Below, piece after piece: positions 8,673 to 13,421 of a stretch of 13,421 bases of DNA. The position numbers and the translations under genes were made by a program. The stretch is taken from contig NZ_JAPQNS010000031.1 of NCBI RefSeq assembly GCF_028867935.1, positions 1 through 13,421 on the forward strand, given 5' to 3'. The notes beneath the pieces are model-generated. The model saw nothing but the letters and a program-made list of their open reading frames with translations. It was not told the origin of the DNA and did no database searches. The stretch is from Flavobacterium sp. SUN052. Lineage in GTDB: Bacteria; Bacteroidota; Bacteroidia; Flavobacteriales; Flavobacteriaceae. How positions within the stretch are numbered: the stretch's first letter is position 1; each line of letters starts with the position of its first letter.

Positions 8673-9011
8673 TTAAAGTCCCAACAGTTGGAGTTTGCCC
8701 TCGGGAATGGACTCCCATAACCGGGTCCGCATCTGCTGAATGTCTAACAGGACTCGGCCCCCTTCAGCCGTCAGGGCAAACAACCGTTTACTCCGCCCTC
8801 CCCGCTCAGCAGTTGCGCCACCAACAGAGGATGACAGAAACCCTTTTTCTTCAAGTCGGTACAGCGTAGTATGCACGGCGCTGATAGTGAAACTGCGTCC
8901 GGTCTGGAGTTGGAGTTGCTCCATAACGGGCACGCCATATACATCTTCGGCGCTGGCGGCTACCACCAGCAGTACTAATTCCTCTAACTCGCCCAGTACG
9001 GTCTTTTTCAT
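8673..9011 (-). CDS. PadR-family transcriptional regulator
   Basis: A 112-residue PadR winged-helix protein starting MKKTVLGELEELVLLVVAAS. The DNA-binding region is followed by ISAVHTTLYRLEEKGFLSS, the recognition helix and wing, and then GGRSKRLFALTAEGGRVL, a clear PadR signature (R..Y.LT..G). An in-frame ATG at 9041 would add ten residues (MYLINRVPIC) absent from the family, so 9011 is preferred. It is the first gene of a two-gene operon with the permease. PadR proteins usually repress their own operon and release it on ligand binding, which would make the permease inducible; that is inference from the family. A small palindrome at 9034-9046 is a candidate operator. Confidence 0.92.
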   Translation of the reverse strand: MKKTVLGELEELVLLVVAASAEDVYGVPVMEQLQLQTGRSFTISAVHTTLYRLEEKGFLSSSVGGATAERGGRSKRLFALTAEGGRVLLDIQQMRTRLWESIPEGKLQLLGL

Positions 9012-9033
9012 GCAGATAGGCACTCGATTGATT

Positions 9034-9046
9034 AGATACAATATCT
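9034..9046. promoter_or_regulatory. Candidate PadR operator
   Basis: AGATA-CAA-TATCT is a perfect 5-bp inverted repeat 22 bases upstream of the PadR start, with further partial symmetry outside (GATT/AATC on the two sides, offset by two bases). GGCACT at 9019-9024 also recurs inverted as AGTGCC at 9059-9064 and 9076-9081. Assignment to PadR is inference from position. Confidence 0.3.
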
Positions 9047-9139
9047 TAAATCAAATCCAGTGCCAAAGCTTAAAAAGTGCCATTGGTGTCCGTAAAGGCC
9101 TGTAGGGCAGTGGTAGACTGTCCAGAAACGGACGTACCC

Positions 9140-9157
9140 TTGTCCAACCGTGGACAA
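9140..9157 (-). terminator. Hairpin downstream of the AraC regulator
   Basis: TTGTCCA-ACCG-TGGACAA is a perfect 7-bp stem with a four-base loop, starting 19 bases after the stop of the minus-strand AraC gene. No T-run follows on the minus strand, so intrinsic termination would be weak. Confidence 0.4.
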
Positions 9158-9175
9158 TCACACATACAGGTCTCG

Positions 9176-10072
9176 TCAGTTGAACGACTGTCTGAACTCC
9201 AAAGGTGAACAGCTGGCTTTCGCCTTGAATAGCTTGCTGAACGATTGAATGTGTTCAAAGCCTAATGCATATGCAATTTCGCTAACGGATAAATCGGTTG
9301 TCGATAACAACTCTTTTGCCTTGTCAATCAATTTAGTGTGGATGTGTTGCTGGGTCGTTTGCCCCGTCAAATTTTTGAGCAAGCCGCTCAAGTAGCTGGG
9401 CGATACGTTGAGCGTTTCGGCAACGTAATGAACCGTAGGCAGCCCTTTTTGCAGCAGCTCATCGCTGTTAAAATAGTCTGTCAATATCGTTTCCAGCCTG
9501 TCCAGAATTTTATGATTGCTGATTTGCCGGGTAATAAACTGCCGCTGATAAAATCGATCGGTGTAAGTCAACACCAATTCGAGCTGGGCGATAATAACGG
9601 GCTTGCTGAATTTGTCAATATTAGTGTGATATTCCTGCTCCATCGATTGGGCAATACCGGTGATCATGGCTTCTTCCCTATCCGACAAATACAGGGCTTC
9701 GTATACAGAATACCCAAAATACTCGTAGTGCTTAATGGTTTTTGCCAGTGACGTATTCCACAAAAAATCGGGATGAACCAGTATCATCCATCCCGACGGT
9801 CGGTGGGGCGCATTCGAATTGAGCTCAACGGTTAACACCTGACCCGGCGCCATGCAAAACAACACACCTTCATCAAAATCGTGAGCCTGTTGCCCGTATT
9901 TCATCCGGAGATGAAAATTCTTCTTCAGGGCGATCAGATAGAAATCAAAGATCAAACTAACTGGTGCATCGGTAGTTGGGCGCTGAAAAGACTCCAGATT
10001 GATCACACTGATTAAAGGATGCTCCGTATTGGGAATCCCTAACATCCGATGGTAGTCGGTGATGGTTTTCAT
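9176..10072 (-). CDS. AraC-family transcriptional regulator
   Basis: A 298-residue regulator starting MKTITDYHRMLGIP, with an N-terminal cupin-like sensing region of about 170 residues and a C-terminal AraC HTH pair at about 199-298. The first HTH is TVHYVAETLNVSPSYLSGLL; the second is SVSEIAYALGFEHIQSFSKLFK, followed by SPLEFR, the standard ending. An in-frame ATG at 10096 would add eight residues (MTSGQPIR) and leave 17 bases from the upstream gene; I prefer 10072 because relatives start at MKT, but either is possible. It lies just downstream of the epimerase-like gene on the same strand and is probably co-transcribed with it, a frequent arrangement in which the regulator controls its own reductase operon (inference). 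Confidence 0.92.
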   Translation of the reverse strand: MKTITDYHRMLGIPNTEHPLISVINLESFQRPTTDAPVSLIFDFYLIALKKNFHLRMKYGQQAHDFDEGVLFCMAPGQVLTVELNSNAPHRPSGWMILVHPDFLWNTSLAKTIKHYEYFGYSVYEALYLSDREEAMITGIAQSMEQEYHTNIDKFSKPVIIAQLELVLTYTDRFYQRQFITRQISNHKILDRLETILTDYFNSDELLQKGLPTVHYVAETLNVSPSYLSGLLKNLTGQTTQQHIHTKLIDKAKELLSTTDLSVSEIAYALGFEHIQSFSKLFKAKASCSPLEFRQSFN

Positions 10073-10113
10073 GCGGATAGGTTGCCCACTAGTCATAGCT
10101 CAAGATACTGATT

Positions 10114-11004
10114 TTAATTGAAATAGTTACCTTGCTCCATGTCGTCCAAAAGCGTAATCTGCGCAGGATGCCAGTTCAGTTTCTCCTGGGTTAGCTGGCT
10201 CGATGCCGGGCAGTCCAACCCAGCGAAACCCGCAAACCATCCGAAATGTCCAGCTGCTTCTTCGGGCAATACAGACATTACCGGCACGTTTAGCTGTTTG
10301 CCGATCACCTCAGCAATAGACCTGAACGTAATTTCTTCTTCGGCAACGGCATGAAACCGAGCGCCATGAGTGGCATTTTCCAGTACTAATCGGTACAGCT
10401 TTGCCGCATCCAGCCGATGCACGGCGTTCCAGCGGTTCAGCCCCTCACCAATGTAGGCAGAAACGCCTTTTTCGCGGGCGATGCTAATGAGCATGGGCAC
10501 AAAGCCATAGTCGCCGTCGCCATGCACCGATGGCGCGAGACGTATCGACGAAACGCGTACATCCTTCCCCGCTACAACATCCGCTGCCGCTTCCGAACGT
10601 CTGGGATGCGCGTTGACACCGGTAACAGGTAGCATGTCCTCGGTTGCAAGCTGGCCAGGGCGAACGAGGGCCGTACCAGAGGTAATGATAAACGGCCGAT
10701 CTGACCCGACGAGTGCTTCGCCGATGGCCTCAATAGCCTGCCGGTCTACTTCACAAACCTCCTTAAACCGGGCAAAATCGTGGATAAAACCGGTGTGAAT
10801 AACACCATCTGCTGCTGCGGCTCCAGCCCGCAAGCTGTCCAAATCCTCCAAATCACCCCGGTGAACATCAGCACCTGCTACTAAAAGTGCCTGGGCGGCC
10901 GAATCCGAACGGGCAAGGCCCAACACCTGGTGACTAGCACCAATTAACTCCTGCACGACGGCCGAACCAACGAAGCCAGTGGCTCCTGTAACAAAGACTT
11001 TCAT
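10114..11004 (-). CDS. NAD-dependent epimerase/dehydratase-like protein (atypical extended SDR)
   Basis: A 296-residue extended-SDR fold. GATGFVGSAV (7-16) is the glycine-rich nucleotide loop matching TGxxGxxG, RGDLED (49-54) follows strand 3, and DGVIHTGF (66-73) is the end of strand 4. ITSGTAL (107-113) carries the position of the catalytic Ser/Thr. The expected YxxxK motif is not visible; in that place the protein reads HPRRSEAA. This matches atypical SDR subgroups that keep the dinucleotide loop but lack the usual active site, so the reaction, if any, is unknown. Later RWNAVHRLDAAKLYRLVLE is the usual substrate-region motif. It is first in a probable operon with the AraC regulator. Inverted repeats upstream are candidate operators. 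Confidence 0.88.
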   Translation of the reverse strand: MKVFVTGATGFVGSAVVQELIGASHQVLGLARSDSAAQALLVAGADVHRGDLEDLDSLRAGAAAADGVIHTGFIHDFARFKEVCEVDRQAIEAIGEALVGSDRPFIITSGTALVRPGQLATEDMLPVTGVNAHPRRSEAAADVVAGKDVRVSSIRLAPSVHGDGDYGFVPMLISIAREKGVSAYIGEGLNRWNAVHRLDAAKLYRLVLENATHGARFHAVAEEEITFRSIAEVIGKQLNVPVMSVLPEEAAGHFGWFAGFAGLDCPASSQLTQEKLNWHPAQITLLDDMEQGNYFN

Positions 11005-11029
11005 AAGCTGACTTATCTGATTGTTTTGA

Positions 11030-11049
11030 TGCTACAAAGGTCCGTAGCA
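11030..11049. promoter_or_regulatory. Inverted repeat across the epimerase promoter
   Basis: TGCTAC, eight bases, GTAGCA: perfect 6-bp arms. The spacer holds most of GACCTTTG on the minus strand, which matches TAnnTTTG at seven of eight positions, so the repeat would straddle the -7 box. It lies 26 bases upstream of the ATG at 11004. No well-placed TTG is seen. Confidence 0.3.
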
Positions 11050-11074
11050 ACCCAGACACAGATTTAGCCAAATC

Positions 11075-11090
11075 GACTATTGTGTTAGTC
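11075..11090. promoter_or_regulatory. Second inverted repeat upstream of the epimerase gene
   Basis: GACTA-TTGTGT-TAGTC has perfect 5-bp arms and lies about 33-48 bases upstream of the candidate -7 box, a position suitable for an activator such as the downstream AraC protein. Short arms like these can arise by chance. Confidence 0.22.
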
Positions 11091-11143
11091 AAAACAGGAA
11101 CATCGGGCAGTTGGGGCTTCGCTGACAACCTTTCCAGAAGTGA

Positions 11144-12727
11144 TTAAATGATTTTCAGCCGTTCTTCTTCCAGATCAATTTGGTACAATTGCTGACGAAT
11201 TATCTCTTCATCAATCTTGGGGTCTTTGTTGAGTTCGGTGAGGTATTGGCGCTGACTTTCGAGCACTTCCACAAAAATTGCCTTCGTCTTATCAGTCATC
11301 CAGCTATCGTCGGTGGCTTTGGCCCGCCCTTCCCACTGCTTCAGGAATTGCTCCATCCCGGTATGGCCATTCAGCTCGTTTTCATATTTATTTTTCAGGA
11401 ACTGATAAACATGCTGTTTCAGGCCTTGCTTCATGTTTTGTCTGATCAACGCTTCTGATTCTTCTTCAATCAAGCCGCCAAATAATCCCGACCGTGTTAT
11501 CAGATAAGGCAGCGTGAGGCCCTGCACCAGCAGTGTAAGCAGGATTACCACAAACGTGATAAACAAAATGAGATTCCTCTGTGGGAAAGCTTCGCCATTA
11601 TCCAGCGTGATGGGTATCGCTAAAGCCGCAGCCAGCGACACAACACCCCGCATACCCGTCCAGCCCAGCAGCAGGGGTATCATCCAGCGCCTTCTGTTGG
11701 AACGGGCAGGGGGCATTGCGCTAGGGCGAAAGATAAGCGTAGCCAGTAATGCCGCATAGGAGCTAATAATTCTGGCGGCAATTAGCACCCCTGTCACCAA
11801 CACACCAGAGCCAATGGCGGACCCTAACGGAATGCCCTTTTCGTGCATTCCTTCGACAATTTCGGGCAGTTCCAGACCAATGATCAGAAACACGATTCCG
11901 TTCAGGATAAACACAAAACTCTCCCAAACGCTAAAGCTCTGAATACGACTGGCGCTGTTCAGGAAAACAAGCCGCTGTGCCGACATAAACAAGCCCCCGC
12001 TTACGACCGCCAGCACGCCCGAACAATGCGCCTGCTCAGCAATCCAATACATGAAATAGGGCTCAATTAGCGTCAGTGCGATAGTCGATTGTGCGTCGAG
12101 AGGAAGGCGTTTGTGAGCACGAATAAACACCCAGGCCAGCAGCAAGCCAATACCCACACCGCCAACAACCATCCATAAGAAACTGAGAGCCGCCTGCTGC
12201 CACACAAACTGGCCTGTACCAACAGCTACCAGCGCAAACCGGAAAATAATCAGCGATGAAGCGTCATTGAGCAGACTCTCCCCTTCCAGAATAGCCGAAG
12301 TTGATTTGGGGATTTTAACAAATTTGGTAATGGCTCCGGTACTCACCGCATCGGGTGGCGATACGATTCCGCCCAATAAAAATCCTAAAGCAAGGGTAAA
12401 GCCGGGAATGAAATGGTTAGCCACTACCGCTACCGACAGCGCCGTGAAAAACACGACGAGAAAGGCAAAACTACCAATGATACGCCACCACTTTTTCATC
12501 TCTTTGAAGGAGATCGTCCAGGAAGCCTCAAATAAAAGTGGCGGCAGAAAAATAAAAAAAATAAGGTCGGGGTTGATGCGTACCCTTGGCAAACCCGGCA
12601 AAAAACTAACTAAGAGCCCGGCAACGACCAGCAGAATCGGATACGCAATTTGTAATTTGTTGGCCCATACATTCAGCAGCACAATGGCTGCAATCATGGC
12701 GAGCAAAAAAGGTAACAGTTCGTGCAT
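11144..12727 (-). CDS. CPA1-family Na+/H+ antiporter
   Basis: An inner-membrane cation/proton antiporter of 527 residues exchanging Na+ (or K+) for H+, for pH and sodium homeostasis. About 12 hydrophobic segments span residues 1-412. Family motifs are clear: FLPPLLFEA (60-68, the amiloride-site region), SPPDAVS (123-129, with Asp126 as ion-binding residue), EGESLLNDASSL (148-159, Asn154-Asp155) and GMRGVVSLAAAL (358-369, Arg360). This set is typical of the bacterial NhaP/YjcE branch. The last ~110 residues are a charged, helical cytosolic tail, probably regulatory. It is followed by 139 non-coding bases before the epimerase gene, which has its own candidate promoter, so the antiporter is probably a separate transcript. 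It is divergent from the truncated AraC-type gene. Confidence 0.95.
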   Translation of the reverse strand: MHELLPFLLAMIAAIVLLNVWANKLQIAYPILLVVAGLLVSFLPGLPRVRINPDLIFFIFLPPLLFEASWTISFKEMKKWWRIIGSFAFLVVFFTALSVAVVANHFIPGFTLALGFLLGGIVSPPDAVSTGAITKFVKIPKSTSAILEGESLLNDASSLIIFRFALVAVGTGQFVWQQAALSFLWMVVGGVGIGLLLAWVFIRAHKRLPLDAQSTIALTLIEPYFMYWIAEQAHCSGVLAVVSGGLFMSAQRLVFLNSASRIQSFSVWESFVFILNGIVFLIIGLELPEIVEGMHEKGIPLGSAIGSGVLVTGVLIAARIISSYAALLATLIFRPSAMPPARSNRRRWMIPLLLGWTGMRGVVSLAAALAIPITLDNGEAFPQRNLILFITFVVILLTLLVQGLTLPYLITRSGLFGGLIEEESEALIRQNMKQGLKQHVYQFLKNKYENELNGHTGMEQFLKQWEGRAKATDDSWMTDKTKAIFVEVLESQRQYLTELNKDPKIDEEIIRQQLYQIDLEEERLKII

Positions 12728-12779
12728 AAGGCAAAGGTTGTAGATTTCTTATTGTTTTTAAAAATGGTGTGTTTATTTC

Positions 12780-12809
12780 TTGAACCCTAAAGCGGTATCG
12801 CTACTTTAC
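12780..12809 (+). promoter_or_regulatory. Candidate promoter of the truncated AraC-type gene
   Basis: TTG at 12780-12782, a 19-base spacer and TACTTTAC at 12802-12809, which keeps the TA and first two T of the TTTG portion of the -7 box. It supports translation from 12825 rather than 12780, since the earlier ATG would lie in the -33 element. Confidence 0.3.
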
Positions 12810-12824
12810 CAAAACAACTCAACT

Positions 12825-13316
12825 ATGGTATCTTTCACTATACAGCATCAAGAATTTGACCCTCCTGAAACGCTACAGGATACTATAAAGTGCTTTTGGT
12901 ACAACCGAAGAGATGTCGGAGATCTACAATCGAGTTTCGAGGTTGTACCAGACGGCTACGCTGAGCTAATTTTTTATTTTGGAAGCCACTGTAGCTTGTC
13001 GCATAATGGCGTTATGCAGCCATTGCCATCGCCGTTCATGGTGGGGTTGCTTAACCAGCCTGCTCTTTTTTACACGAAAAACAGCTTAGAAATCATTGGC
13101 GTCAGATGTTACCCCTGGACCGTATTCGATCTGCTCGGGTTGCCATCTGGTAAAGATAGGGTGCGCATCGTTGAACATCCGATTGCCCAGCTTCAACCCG
13201 CGCTGGCTAACTGGGTTGGGGCAGGTAAAATAAAAGAAGCGGTGAACCAGATAAAACAGTATTTCTTAACGGCGCAGCCTGCAACCGACAACCTATTAAT
13301 TGAGGGGTGGGCGTAA
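12825..13316 (+). CDS. AraC-type protein lacking its HTH domain (DUF6597-like sensor domain, truncated)
   Basis: 163 residues that match the N-terminal sensing domain of a DUF6597/AraC-type regulator: FEVVPDGYAELIFYFG (about 48-63), the FMVGLLNQPALFY stretch, and IIGVRCYPWTVFDLLGLP (about 90-107). In relatives this is followed by a linker starting with a helix like ATDNLLIE and then an AraC HTH of about 100 residues. Here the protein stops at LLIEGWA, exactly where that helix begins, and no HTH is encoded in any frame before the next gene. Either the 3' end was deleted, leaving a non-DNA-binding remnant, or it is a stand-alone sensor. An upstream in-frame ATG at 12780 is disfavoured by the promoter position. 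Domain assignment is from memory of the family. Confidence 0.7.
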   Translation: MVSFTIQHQEFDPPETLQDTIKCFWYNRRDVGDLQSSFEVVPDGYAELIFYFGSHCSLSHNGVMQPLPSPFMVGLLNQPALFYTKNSLEIIGVRCYPWTVFDLLGLPSGKDRVRIVEHPIAQLQPALANWVGAGKIKEAVNQIKQYFLTAQPATDNLLIEGWA

Positions 13317-13326
13317 ATAGGAACCA

Positions 13327-13372
13327 GCGTGTGTTAAGGGATTGACGACCAAATCTTTCACCTTACACACGC
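13327..13372. repeat. 12-bp imperfect hairpin after the truncated regulator
   Basis: GCGTGTGTTAAGG (13327-13339) pairs with CCTTACACACGC (13361-13372): 12 base pairs with a single T bulge and a 21-base loop. It begins ten bases after the stop of the truncated regulator and ends six bases before the next start codon. No T-run follows, so it is a poor intrinsic terminator; it may be a terminator-like barrier or a small palindromic element. Confidence 0.5.
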
Positions 13373-13378
13373 GGCCCC

Positions 13379-13421
13379 ATGGAAGCGAAATTAACCTCTT
13401 TGCTTGAGTTTCTAAATGCCG
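13379..13421 (+). CDS. Start of a probable HD-domain protein (cut by window end)
   Basis: An open frame begins MEAKLTSLLEFLNA and continues past the window. The opening LTSLLEFLNA resembles the N-terminal helix of HD-domain (5'-deoxynucleotidase-like) hydrolases, which typically start with a leucine-rich FL.AAE.LK helix before the first histidine. Only 14 codons are visible, so both the gene and its family are tentative. Confidence 0.35.
   Translation, partial: MEAKLTSLLEFLNA

Noticed and set aside
8280..8720. 146-codon plus-strand frame over the permease start and PadR end
   Set aside because: Antisense to two well-supported genes in an operon.
10239..10247. ATCCGAAAT inside the epimerase-like gene, matching the shared palindrome terminus
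   Set aside because: No paired inverted copy within range and it lies in conserved coding sequence; a single nine-base match is compatible with chance.
12732..12739. Minus-strand AACCTTTG close to the antiporter start as a -7 box
   Set aside because: It ends only a few bases before the ATG at 12727, so the transcription start would fall in the codon region; no matching TTG was found.

Overview
The window looks like accessory chromosome of a Bacteroidota bacterium, most likely a Cytophagales member such as Spirosoma or a relative. The reasons are the recurring -7 box TAnnTTTG (perfect matches before three genes, one with a TTG 20 bases upstream), the lack of clear Shine-Dalgarno sequences, the pairing of a PadR regulator with a prefix-domain FtsX/MacB permease, and a DUF6597-type AraC sensor domain. 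Genus assignment is inference; no rRNA or other marker gene is present.

Layout. 132-2423 (-) is a Tat-exported molybdenum hydroxylase large subunit. It diverges from an aldo/keto reductase at 2740-3738 (+). The reductase converges on a short-chain dehydrogenase at 3873-4652 (-), and the two are separated by a 127-bp nested palindrome. Upstream of the dehydrogenase is a 36-codon remnant of an SRPBCC (AHSA1/START-like) gene at 4699-4809 (-). A DJ-1/PfpI-AraC regulator (4934-5896, +) is divergent from that pair. It converges with a two-gene operon of a PadR regulator (8673-9011, -) and a large permease (5913-8657, -). Next come an atypical NAD(P)-binding epimerase-like protein (10114-11004, -) with an AraC regulator downstream (9176-10072, -), then a CPA1 Na+/H+ antiporter (11144-12727, -). 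Divergent from the antiporter is an AraC-type protein that has lost its DNA-binding domain (12825-13316, +). The window ends at the probable first codons of an HD-domain gene.

How the genes fit together. This is a cluster of small regulator-plus-effector modules: GlxA-like AraC with SRPBCC/SDR, PadR with permease, AraC with epimerase. With the molybdenum hydroxylase and aldo/keto reductase it suggests redox or small-molecule detoxification. I see no single pathway and no defence, mobile-element, CRISPR or secondary-metabolite system.

The unusual content is genome rearrangement on a small scale. A 94-bp palindromic element lies in frame in the Tat leader/linker of the hydroxylase. A second, larger palindrome shares the same 9-base outer terminus and ends on a stop codon. 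An SRPBCC gene has collapsed by an in-frame internal deletion. A regulator ends where its HTH domain should start, next to a 12-bp hairpin.
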